The notes under the pieces: model-generated
The model's input: the letters and a program-made list of their open reading frames with translations, nothing else
Databases searched by the model: none
Told to the model about the DNA's origin: nothing
DNA from: Bryopsis sp. KO-2023
Taxonomy: Eukaryota; Chlorophyta; Ulvophyceae; Bryopsidales; Bryopsidaceae
Assembly (NCBI GenBank): GCA_030272585.1
Contig: BSYQ01000013.1
Coordinates: 2,418,001 to 2,482,000, forward strand
Length of the DNA stretch: 64,000 nucleotides
Direction of reading: 5' to 3'
Shown here: in pieces, positions 31,386 to 42,652 of the stretch
Layout: each line of letters starts with the position of its first letter
Numbering within the stretch: position 1 is the stretch's first letter
Translations under genes and position numbers: made by a program

Positions 31386-31565
31386 ATGAGGGGGAAGATT
31401 TCCGAAAACGTTTCTTACGCCCTTCTGGGGGTGATCTCCGTTGCCAGCATCTGTGCGGTGTTCGGGCTGGCCACTCTCAGGGCGGCCGAGAAAGAAGCGC
31501 TCATCCTCCACCAGCGTTTGCTGCACGAGGCAGAGCAGCGACTGAAAGAGTCCAAGGAGGAGTGA
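31386..31565 (+). CDS. Small single-pass membrane protein, hypothetical
   Basis: The ATG at 31386 opens a 59-residue frame: a short basic N-terminus (MRGKISENVS), one hydrophobic helix (YALLGVISVASICAVFGLA, about residues 11-29), then a charged amphipathic helix rich in Glu, Lys and Leu to the end. This is the shape of a small organelle-membrane subunit or assembly factor, but I do not recognise it. It could also be an exon of a larger gene. Base composition suits coding sequence, unlike the AT-rich flanks. Confidence 0.45.
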   Translation: MRGKISENVSYALLGVISVASICAVFGLATLRAAEKEALILHQRLLHEAEQRLKESKEE

Positions 31566-33206
31566 CTTTGAAAAAACAGAAAGAAACAAGAAACAAGAAA
31601 ACGGAGCCAGCGGCGGTGCAGCGCCCGTGGAGCTGAGGACGTAGTCGAGGCGTCGGCGGTGACGTCTTTATTCGAAACGGACGTTTTTGGGGGATGTGGA
31701 TCCATCGTTGCATTCCAAGGATGCTTGCTTGTCTTGAGGTGGCCCCCATCAAAGCATTGGAATGGACTGGAGTATAAAATAGCATGGTGTTGTGAAAGAG
31801 CAACAGAAGCTAGGATTGCACACTTGGGTTGTGTTTTATCATGTAACTCCAATTTTCGAATTAGCATGGTTTCTGTTCAACACGGACCTTCACCGCTTTC
31901 GGCATGCGAATTTTGGGGGAGTGTAAAGTCTCCCTCTTCTACAGGGAATATATTTTTTCTGAGAAACAGAGGGGAATTCGGGGGATGTTCAGGGAGAAGG
32001 ACTTACGTGACTATAGAAATTGTTTATCTGTTCTTCTTGCTCTGTCTCTTTCCAGAAAATGAAAAAAAGCAGGTGGCATTCAGAAACCCAACTGGGTGAG
32101 TCAGGCATTCCTCGACCACATTCCACCGAAGTAGGACTTAATCGGCCAACTTTACCACTTTGCCACAAAGTCAGGCCATTTAATCTTAACGATGCTGAGC
32201 AGTGGAGATGAGTCATCAGAGCTGGCCAACTGCACCCAATTTGTATCAGAGTCCAATTGTTCAGGGATTCTCTGTTTCGTCGACATCGTTATAGTATGTC
32301 AGTGTGTATTGTCCTGCAATAGAAGCTACATCCGTATGTCTGTTGTTACTTCGGCCATACAACGAACAGCCTATCGAAGCTTACAGAAAGACCTAGATAC
32401 AACCAAGAAGAAGACTATATCCTTGCTGCCAAGATCCGACTTGTACTATAAACAATATCATTTAATTGGGTCTGACACAACACTGTATTATTCCAACAAC
32501 CAATAGAACCTATCTTCCCAGCACATCATGTTGTGGTTTCAGCTCTTCGGTTGATTCCCCCCAATTTTGAAAACTTCTGCCAACCTTTCTTGCTGTAGAT
32601 TTCCCAATTGTCTCAATGCATGTTTTGTATATATCCGTTCTCTACAGAAACTCTCAAACCCAACCAAAAAATGGAAAAAAAATCGCAGTCCTCCCGATTG
32701 CTGAGGCAATACCTTGATCGACTGTGGATCACACCCTTGCTTAATAGATTTCACATGCAGATGGTCGATACTAATCGATCCAGCACACAAAATCCCCCAC
32801 AACTTCATTTTTCACCAGTCCAGTTCGAATTCGATCGCAACACAACATTTTGCCCCCCCCCCCAAGGTGAGCGACGTAAAACTCCAATAAAACTCTCCTG
32901 CGCGCGCTGTCCATTATCACGATTTGGAAGTTAGATGTCATTTTGAGCGATTGGATCGCACAACAGCCCCCCCCGATGCGTTCTCGACGAGGGTTGATCG
33001 AGACAAGATTCCAGCTCTGGCTGGGTTCTTAGAGCGAATGCGTGATGGGGTACAGGTTTCTTGGAGTGAATTCGACACCCAACGGATTCGAAGCGGTTCT
33101 TGGTATCTCGTTGATCCGATTGGCAGCGCAAGACAGCGAAATCCAGCAGACATTTGAGCAAGCACCAACATCCAGCGAAATTTTCAACAATTTGACTTGA
33201 GGCGCG
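31566..33206. other. Intergenic, holds one copy of a dispersed repeat
   Basis: No gene was recognised. A segment at 32342-32404 is about 85 percent identical to 55138-55201. A C-run lies near 32855. The last part is the 5' flank of the histone deacetylase gene. Confidence 0.5.
32342..32404 (+). repeat. Dispersed repeat, copy 1
   Basis: This is the partner of 55138-55201. Similarity fades on both sides, so these may be short remnants of one mobile family. Confidence 0.6.
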
Positions 33207-36200
33207 ATGAAAAACAGGAAAAAGGTGAGTCATGATTTACATAGATCCCTGCGTTCGACCAGAGAAGGAATGGGTCTGAATCCAAACCTGGAAAATGCTG
33301 AGTTTTCATGTCAGACATAGCAGCATTCATATCCACAAGCCCATCCAGGTTAAAAAATCAAGCATTATCATTTCTATGATGTTGCTTCTCATTCTAACCG
33401 TTTTTTTTTTCTTTTTTTTTGTTTGGTTTTGGATGGTGGGGGTTGGTGGAAAATTGAAGGTTCAAAAATGCTTTCATGGTGGTTTTGGTGATGGGGGTTG
33501 CTGCGTTTTCAGGTGACCTACTTTTTTGACAGCGAGGATGGAGGTTATCGATTTGGAAAAGGTCACCCCATGAAACCTCAAAGGGTTGTTATGACACAGA
33601 GCTTGGTTTTGCATTACGGTCTGCACCACCACATGGATGTGAGTGAATTTCATGATTAAAAAAAATGAAAAAAATGAAATGAAACGAAACGAAAAGTCAG
33701 TCAAATTTTGTTATGGAATGTTATCGAATCGTTATGGTAACAGATACAAATTTATGGCGTTGATTCTGGAAGGAAACCTTATGGGTAAAACACGCTGGCA
33801 CTGATGGATGCTGTTCGATATCAGAATTAAGGGGGTTTTCAGCCGAGGTCTGACTCTCTTTCTTCAAGCGTTTAATCTGTTTTCTTCATGGTCCAATTCC
33901 ATAATAATGGTGTGCATTCAAGTGCTTTCTTTAATAGAGAAAAAATTAGGCTTTCATTTAGTTCGCTATACAAATGAATATCAGTGATATAGACCTGTTC
34001 ATCGTCTTTTTCTTATTGTCCCTCAGATCTACAAACCAGTGCCTGCAACAGATACAGATCTTTGCAAATTTCACAGTGCGGACTACATTCATTTTCTGAA
34101 ACACATCACGCCGGATCCAAAGGTACTAAAAGTCAGACAGAGGCTTTTTCTTCGATATATTTTTGTCACGATTGTGCCTCACCATCTCTAGAGCCCAAAT
34201 TCCAAAAAAAATATCAACATTCATTTTTGTTAAATATGTTGACCTCAAGTTTGTGCAAATTTGATTTATGAAATTCAAATGAGGGGCCAGGGACTAGTTA
34301 ACCCTTCGTTGATGGAAAACGTTTCTTTTCACAACGGACGAAAGCCAGAATATCAAGAATTCCAAAAGACAAAGCCATGTGTTTGAAGAATAGGTTCTAT
34401 CGTGCTTGTCTTTGTTTGCTCAATTTCTTATTTCTAATTTCTGTGTGTGGTCCCTTATGCAGTTTCAAGAATCGTTCGAAAGGGATTTAGAAGAATTTGG
34501 GGTGGGTGGCGAATGCCCCGCGTTCAAAGGCTTGTACAGATATTGTCAGGTGTGGTAACCTTGTTTTCAAAAATCTCTTTCAAAAAAAACCCTCCATACC
34601 TCAGATTGATCAGTGAAGTTCAATTGGATGCTTCCCCACGAAAAAAAGAATTCCAACTTTTTTTTTAATACTCAAAAACTGTTCTGTGCATATATGTGTG
34701 GATAAGAAAAAAGACTTTCAGGTGTTTTTATTTTTTCAAAGGGAATTTTTCATTTTTTTTGGTGTTCAGAGTTATGCTGGAGCTTCGATCGGTGGAGCCC
34801 AAAGACTGAATCACGGTGTTTCGCAAATTGTTATTAATTGGGCTGGCGGCATGCACCATGGGAAAAAAGCACAAGTGAGTGGGTGCCATTTTTTTTTAAA
34901 TGGCATAAAGAAATAAATAAACAGGAAAGAAAATTGAGACTGGCGGAACAAGCAATTTTGAATCTTTTCGAGTTCTTGAAAAGAGAAAACGAGAATTTAA
35001 AATATCAGTTCCCATTGTACAATTCCTGCCACACATGTTTTCGTGACACACATGCATGCACAAGCCCTAGTATGTCTGATAATAATTTTGATAAATTCCT
35101 GCATTTTCTTGTTTTTGGTTTTGTTTTTCCTCCAATGAAAATCACTGGTGCGATCCCATTTATTTGAATCTGAGCGTTTTTTTTCTTTTGAAGAACAGAT
35201 TTGGTGCAATATGTTTTCTGATCTGATCTGATCTGATTTTTTGTTTTTTTTGTTCAGGCCTCAGGGTTTTGTTTCGTGAATGACATCGTATTAGCAATCC
35301 TGGAACTTTTGAAATATAATCAACGGGTGCTGTATGTGGATATCGACGTGCACCATGGAGATGGGGTTGAGGAAGCTTTCTTGTTGACCAGTGAGGGATT
35401 TATTTAAGAAAATAAAAAACCCATAAAAATCAGGAAAAATGTGAAATGAAAGAAAAGCAAAAGCAAAAGCAAAAGCAAAAGCGGAGGAAAGGAAGGGATG
35501 TTGTTATGGTTACAATTTAATACATTTAATTTATTTGCAGTTTAATACAGATATTATATAATAAATATATATATATATATATCGATGTGATCCTCTCGAC
35601 CAGATGTGTAATATTTACTTATTTATATTTTTTATTTATTCACCATGTCCATGATAACCAGCACCTCATAAATGCATGCACAATTGTTTTTTCAAGTACC
35701 ATCTGTCTGTTTATATGATTAAGTTTTTACTTTGCCACAGATCGAGTGATGACAGTTTCGTTTCATAAACATGATGGGGATTTCTTTCCAGGGACAGGCA
35801 GTCTGAAACAAATCGGAAAAGGTGATTTTCTTTTGGGGGGGGGGGGTGTACCCCTCTTCTGTTGTTGTTTTCCTTTTTTCCCTTTTTTTTCCTTTTTCTT
35901 TGCCCAATTGTCACAATGGTTTTGAATATTCTGTGCAAAAAAATCTGCTCTCTCAGGTCCAGGAAAGTACTATTCGGTGAACGCCCCTTTAAAAGATGGC
36001 ATCGATGATGCCACTTACGAATCGCTGTTCAAAGTGGTGATGAGTAATGTGATGAGTCAATTCCAGCCAGAAGCTATCGTCTTTCAAAGTGGTGCGAATT
36101 TTTCGTCAATTTCACCAGAAAGGAAAGCTTGGACAATTTCTTTTTTTTTTTAAATAGTTTTCCTGTTGTCCTGCAACTTTTCTGAGGGTAGCTGAGGGAA

Positions 36201-37856
36201 AAAAAAAGAAGAGGTTCAAATATTTGTTGAAAAGTTTTTTGGGAAAGGAAGAAACAAACATTGTCTTTCCTGGTGTCAATCGGTGAAACTTTTGAAGTTG
36301 AATACTGCTGTTTTTTTTTCAATTCTGAAGGATTGATCATGTTTCTGCCAATAGAAAATACCATAATGTGTGTAGTTCGAGACTGCTTCAGGAAAAAAGA
36401 ACAGAAACCTAATAACCAATCATTTTCAATTTGTTGCTGCTCTTACTTTTGTCGCCATATATATTCGCATCATTTCAATATTAAAAAAAAAATGCCAATT
36501 TTGGCTGAATTTTCCACAGGTGCGGATTCTCTGTGTGGGGATAAAATTGGTGTGTTCAATTTGAGCATCGCTGCCCATGCAAGGTGCCTCTCTTTCATGC
36601 AGTCTTTCGATTTGCCCATGTTGGTGTTGGGTGGAGGCGGCTACACCGTCAAAAACGTGGCTAGATGTTGGGCATTTGAAACTGGTAATCGCTGATTTTT
36701 TTTTCCCTGTTTTTTGGTCCTGTTATGTTCTGATGACAGACAAAACAGCAGACTCCTGGAGCTCTGATCTGTTGGTTGGAAAAAAAAAGGGGGGGGGGGG
36801 GAAGTTGAAGAACTGTCATTTACTTTTGAAAAGTGTGGGAGAGGGGTGACAGAAGCTTCTTGTAGCCTTTCTGTGCTGTTTTCCTCGCACTTTTTCATTT
36901 CGTTCTTTTCGTACTTTTATTTTTTACATAACCACTTGGATCCTCTTTTTTCTCAAGTACGATTTAATAATTTAAAATTTCCTCTTTCATAACCGTGGCA
37001 CAAACTTCGTTCCACTCTTCTGTTTCTGTTTCTGTTTTTGTGTTTGCACACAAGGGTCGCTTCAGCTCTTTGATTATATAAAACAGTTTTTTTCCCCTTG
37101 AGACATCATTAATTTTTTTCGAATAGATCAACAATAAAAAAGCACTTCAAAGTCTCGTGTCTTTTTGTTCTTTTTTTTTCTGTCGAAATCAGGGGTTTTG
37201 GCAGGCTCTCCGAATTCTGTACAGGACGATTTGCCTGCCACAGAGTTCCTGGAAATTTACAGCCCAGATTTCAGATTGGAGAGTGAAGACCATCCTGATG
37301 AAATGCCAAACGAAAATGATGCATCGTATCTGTTACAGGTCAGCCATATTAGGTGCTGAAGCAACGCCACCATTTTTTATTTTTTTATTTTTTTGCAATG
37401 CACTTCAAAATGCCGTCTCTCTCCTCATGCAATCCCAATCAAAATATCCTTTGATTTTGGGGACGATCTTTTTCCCGGCTCCGTACGAAAAACATAGGCA
37501 TTCTTAGCTTTATTTAGCATCTTTCTTACCGAATTGAAAATATGCATACGTCCTGTGCTTGAAAAAGCAGGCTGTGTTCTGGTTGCTAAATTGTTTTGCA
37601 AAAATCTGACTTTTGTATTTGTGAATATTTTATTTTATTCCCTTTTTTGCCAACTTGTATTATGTATTGGTCCATGGAGCGGAGAGCCCCGATGACTCTA
37701 CTGAGGGGTATTTTTCTGTTTTTTTTTCAGCTGCAAAACGAGATAATTAGCAACCTTCGTCATGTCGGACCCACGGGAATAGCATTTCATGAAAGGCCCC
37801 CAGACGCTCCGACCTCCACTGAAACAGTTTCTCAACCAAATCGAAAGGAGGGCTAG
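33207..37856 (+). CDS. HDAC: Class I (RPD3-type) histone deacetylase
   Basis: Eleven exons (33207-33224, 33513-33638, 34027-34122, 34463-34549, 34770-34874, 35258-35390, 35741-35821, 35957-36091, 36520-36684, 37193-37338, 37731-37856) encode 405 residues, the normal size for a class I enzyme. It removes acetyl groups from histone lysines using zinc. Visible are the class I opening (HPMKPQR), the active-site histidines in GGMHHGKK (138-139), the zinc ligands in DIDVHHGDG (D174, H176) and in SGADSLCGD (D263), and the tyrosine in GGGGYT (302). The C-terminal stretch (NASYLLQ-like, [14 protein letters not shown]) is closer to plant HDA9 and animal HDAC3 than to HDAC1/2, judged from memory. The first exon has only six codons, so the start is the least certain part. 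Introns contain short CTGAT and AAAGC repeats. Confidence 0.93.
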
Positions 37857-39809
37857 TGTATTTTCTTTAGTTTTTGCTGAGTGGCTGGAGATGAAAAGCA
37901 CCTTGAATTGAAACCAGAAGTCTGAATCTGGGTTTTACACTTGGAATTCTCATTTTGACAAAATGTTTTATTTCCTGGGGGGGGGAGAAAATTAGTGGGA
38001 ATTGTGAGTTATACTAGTACTTCATAGCCGTGTTGATGGGGTGGTGGTGGGGAAAAGAAAGCTGGTCAAACAAGAAAAGAGAATCCAGTTTCAGTGGGAC
38101 CAACATATGCACACAAGCCCCTGCCCTGTCCAAGTGTAAATGAATACGTTGTGAATTCGTTGGAATTCGCCGTATTCATCAAACAGCTGTGGAGCTGTTC
38201 AGTATTTTGAATTGAGGTCTCTCAGAGTTTCTGCCATACTTGCAAAACGTAACGCCCGTAACATTTTCAGCCTAAGAAAGATGTTCGGCCACTCTCAGCT
38301 ACAGTAAAGCGATGCCAATCCACCTCCACCAGACGAAACCTCACGCGTACAAGCAGGTGACACCCAGTGTCGGACTCAGGTAGTGAGAGTCTCTTTGTGC
38401 AACAAGGAATGGAATTCGCTCCTTTACGAAACTCAACGCAAGGGCTGTCCCCAGACTGAGTGCTGGCACACGACAGCGGAGGCAATTTCGATAGACGCTT
38501 CACGCAAAATGCACGCGGGCACCTCATCTTAAACGCTGTTGCTTTCGCGACTTCGAGCTCGAGAAGCCACGACACATGGCCAACAGTACTGTGCCATCAA
38601 CACACAGTTGCCAAAAAACTTTGCTTACGCTGGCGCCACGGGGTTTCACCTAGTCTTGTCAATCCCACCTGTCGCCTCGACCTGTTCGATTCCAATACTG
38701 CGTCAACTCCGCTGATGCGAGCGTCTTTGAACTCCACCTTGGCGGAGCGTAGCACCCGAAACCACCAGGGCAATCAGCGAGCACGCAGAAGACCCCACAC
38801 GCCACGTTCGGGTTTCATTCATAAAATCCAAACGCACGGCCGCGGTGCTTAGGAGACGGACGTGTGTGGAAGAGAGAGAGAAAGAAAAAAAAAAATCCGC
38901 GTGGCTTATTAGGTTTCCTGGCGGCGAGACATAAATCCGGATTCGAAAGCAATTGTCGTGCGGTCGCGTTCCATTCGAATTCTTTCCTTTTTCCTCTTGT
39001 GTTTTTTTTTTCCTCCCAAGGAGCCCCTGCTTTTTGCTGCTCGAGAGCGAAGTTTCGTATTTTTCTCGACAAGAAAAAAAAAAAGAAACGATATCGAAAA
39101 ACAGAAAAAAAGAAAAACGAACAAGCCAACCAACGAGCCTTGCGGATTTCCTTCTGGAGGTTTTAAAAGAAAGGGACCCGAAGAAAAAAAAAGAAAAAAC
39201 AGCCGCCGCTGCTTGGCCTCAGGAGGGATCGTTGCAGTGAGTATGTGTGTTTTTCGTTTTTTGAGTTTCGATTTCGCCTTCTGCGTGAAAGCACCCATTG
39301 GTAGACTCCTGCGAATTTTCTTAAAAGCTTTTTTGGACTCGGGTAAGCGCTGTGCTGCGACATTTACGAATCTCTCCGCGATCGAACGCGCGTTCACCCT
39401 GGCGGAAATTCGTGTCGACTGTTCTGCTGTTGGAGGGAAATCGGCGGCTAGCGATCCAGTACAGCGATCGGGCACCCTCCAGCGGCCCTGCTCTGGCAGT
39501 ACCAACTGGAAATTGGAAAGTCAGTGTCGCTGGGGTCCGATCGAGAATCAAAATTCAGCGATGCTGAACTGCGTATTATCACCATTCCGCCTGCACCCTT
39601 GATCCAAGCTTCCTAGAATTCATTTCCGCTCGCCACAAATGCAGATTTTTTTTTCCCCACGTCGGGCTGCAGCACCACATCTTTGCACTACACTGGACTT
39701 TATAGCACCAGGAAATTTTAGCAGCTTAATATTTTCTTTAATTTTTTTTGGGCAGAAAGAAGAAGAGCAGCGACTTGGTTTTTTTATGCACCATATGTAA
39801 ACCGACATA
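37857..39809. other. Intergenic, no recognisable gene
   Basis: A 9-bp inverted repeat (ATGAATACG at 38140-38148, CGTATTCAT at 38171-38179) may form a hairpin. From about 38270 to 39600 the sequence is more G+C-rich with several overlapping frames on both strands (for example 38909-39505 minus and 38958-39602 plus). None resembles a known protein and long A or T runs cross them, so I do not call them genes. The end is the expansin 5' flank. Confidence 0.5.
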
Positions 39810-42652
39810 ATGCACTCCCATCGAAATATGATGACCAAGCCGAGCATTGTGGTGCTGTTTGCACTTTTTTTGCTGCCTTCACTGTGCAGCTCCCTGACTC
39901 CAGTGAAACCCCTCAGCGAATGGACAGCTGGAATAGCAAATCACTTCGGGGCCCCAAAGGTTAGCCCCCTTGTTTGTTTTTTTTTCCTTTTTTTTTCTAA
40001 TGCAGGTTTCCCTAACCTCTGCCAGCCCTCCCCTCTCAATTATGGCAAAAATACAGCTGGAAAGAAGAACTTGAAACTGTATATCTCTGTAGCTTATCCA
40101 GGATTCGAACACACAGTGTAAAGCCAAAAATGAATTCTGCTTTTCTGCACCAGAGCGTGTGTTTTTAAACGCTTAAACTTTTAAACTTTTTTTTTTTTTG
40201 CGAGGGTGCTTTGACTATGGATTGCTCATAACCTTTTTGGCAAGAATGTGTTGCAGGACCACCCCATAGATCCGTTGAACCCTGTCGTTCGAATGGGGGG
40301 GTGCAGCTACGGAGAGCTGGATCCGACACAATACCCCTTCTACAACATTGTAGCCATTCACCCAGACAGTCAATTGCTCAACGGTTTGGAAACCAATGGG
40401 TGTGGAGCTTGCTTTGAAGTTCAGTGCATCGATCAAAAAGCTGTAGGTCGTATTACTTCATTTCACTTCGTGCAGTTTTTTCTAAAAGACTTTGTTCGTT
40501 TGGTTTCATTTCATTTGCTTTTAGGTTTGTTTCCTTAATATATCTATTTTTCATGCATCCAGGGGACTCACATTTTTATTTTTTTCCTCAAAAGAAGAAA
40601 GTAATATGCGACTGATGTTGTTGCTCCTGGCACTTCATCTTATTTTTATTTATTTTTTAATTCTGATTCTTGCTGCATTTTTCTTTTTTTTTTACATTTT
40701 TGTGATGATAATACAATCTGATCAAAAAACAGTTTACTGTGAAGTTGAATTTGTTACATTTTTGGGTTTTTTTTGCAGGATCACTGTGTGAATGGGCCCT
40801 TTGCGAACAATGTGGTGGTGGTAAACTCTGGAGGCTGCGCAAATGGATGCGGAGGCACCACGATAAATTTGCACACTTTTGCTTTCGACAAGATCGCCGC
40901 AATCAAATTTGGAATGGTCCAAACTAGAGTCAGACAGGTAGTTCTGGGTGGCAATAAAGCAAGAGAAAAAAACAGCATCGACATTTTCTTTTATCGGTCA
41001 TGAGTTGTTCAAACCACCTCCCCTTCTCTTTTTTTGTTTCTGTGTGTCAGTCTCACCCCCTCTTTCATTTTTTTTCTAGAGTACTTTTTCGATTCCTTAA
41101 AGAGGTGGAAAGTTATCCAAGTAAATTAGCTGTAGAATGATAATAGGTGTGTTTCAGGATGGATTGGTAAAAGAAAAGGCAAAGAGGTTCTTTTTTGAAT
41201 TGCCAGGCCCCTTGTTGGTCCAAATTAGTGGTTTGGAAGGTATAAATGGAAAGTATTAGCGCCACTAAAGGAGATGACTGTTGCATTTTTTATTTTATTT
41301 TCAGGTTGAATGTGAACCTTTCGGCTACGTGGAGGTTAGAGTAAAGAACTTTAGAGTAGAAGAAGGGGGGTATCTCAAGGTCGCCGTCCGTAATGTACCC
41401 GGAACTGGAGGATTGGCAAAACTTGAGCTCAAGGGGAAGGCCAATCGCTTTGCAGTAAGAAAAATATATTTTATCTTTAAGTTGAAAGCAAAGATGGCAG
41501 TTGCCAGAATTTACTGTTTCAAATTAAAAAATAAGAGCAGAAAAATTGAAAAATTGTGCTTTTTTAAAAAGAAATTTTGAAACATTGTGTGTGTGTTTGG
41601 TTTTCATTGTGTTGAGGGTGTATCTTGGAATCGAAATGCTGCTGCTGACCTTGGAATTTTCACAACTTTTTTCGATTTTTTTTTTGTTTTGGCCAGGATG
41701 GAGGATGGTTGACTTTTAAAAATCAATTCGGTGCTGCTTGGGAATTGAGCGGCCTTCCCGATCCCCCCTTTGACTTGAGGCTCACAGTGACAATCGACGG
41801 GGAAGAAAGGCAAAAAATTCTCAGGTTGGGAAGGTATTTTTATTTGTTCTTTTTATTTTACCCGCCCATTCCATTGAAGGCCTTCCCATTCCATCCCCCC
41901 ATCGGTAACAGAAAGAAAGAAAAAAAAATCGTCGAGCAGATATATTACGAAAAAAATGTCGGTGAGCTGCGGAAACAGAAGGGAGTTGACGTGGAGCAAT
42001 AAAAAAGGGAAATCATCCTCTCCAAGTCGTGAAAGTTGCATTCCAAGTTTTTGTTTGCAAGTTTTTTTAAATATATATTTTAAGTGTTTTCAGACATAGA
42101 TCTTCTGTCAGGGAAAAAGGGTAAACATTGCCGCCCGCATGCAAAAAAATCGAAAGAGATTTTTTTCGCTTTGTTTTCTTGTTTTTTTCTGGGACCCTGC
42201 TCACTTAACGAGTTTTTTTTTTCAAGGAAAAAAAAAAAAAAAAAACGAAACCAGAACACCCAAACACTGATATACTCCCTTTTTTTCACCATATAAAAAA
42301 AAAAGTTATTTCATCCTGTGTTCGGGACTGACTTTCCTCATGTTTGGGTTGGGATGGGGGGTCTGTGTCTGTTTATAATTGCAGTGACATAATTCAGGAA
42401 GCTGGATTCACCGGCAATGTGGATTCCAACAGCCAGTTCCCTGGGGTGGATCCCTTCCCTAAAACTGCTGGCTTGAGCAGCAGACCTCCATCCCCACAGC
42501 CGGCAGCCTCCGTGGCCCCTGTGACTCCGCGCACTCCACCGGCACCCCCTCCAACAGGCTCCCCCAACGCCACCTCCTCTGACAAGCCCAACGTCGATCC
42601 AGGGGAGCTAGACTCCTTTCTAGAGTTGCTGACCAGTGATGAGGATCGTTGA
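39810..42652 (+). CDS. EXP: Expansin-like secreted protein with Pro-rich C-terminal tail
   Basis: Six exons (39810-39959, 40257-40442, 40779-40937, 41305-41454, 41697-41824, 42385-42652) encode 346 residues. Expansins loosen cell walls without hydrolysis. A signal peptide lies after the second or third methionine (SIVVLFALFLLPSLCSS). A double-psi barrel domain follows, with GGCSYG (64-69), NGCGACFEVQC (97-107) and further cysteines at 115, 132 and 136. A second, beta-rich domain (about 170-275) matches the expansin wall-binding domain, including KNQFGAAWEL and TGNVDSNSQF. The canonical HFD motif is not present as such; the region reads LHTFAFD (143-149). After about residue 280 an unusual tail of about 65 residues is rich in Pro, Ser and Ala (RPPSPQP, TPPAPPPTGSP) and ends acidic. 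Typical expansins stop before such a tail. The gene looks intact. Confidence 0.87.

Noticed and set aside
38909-39602. Two overlapping frames of about 200 residues on opposite strands
   Set aside because: Both are crossed by long A or T runs giving Lys or Phe stretches, and neither resembles a known protein.
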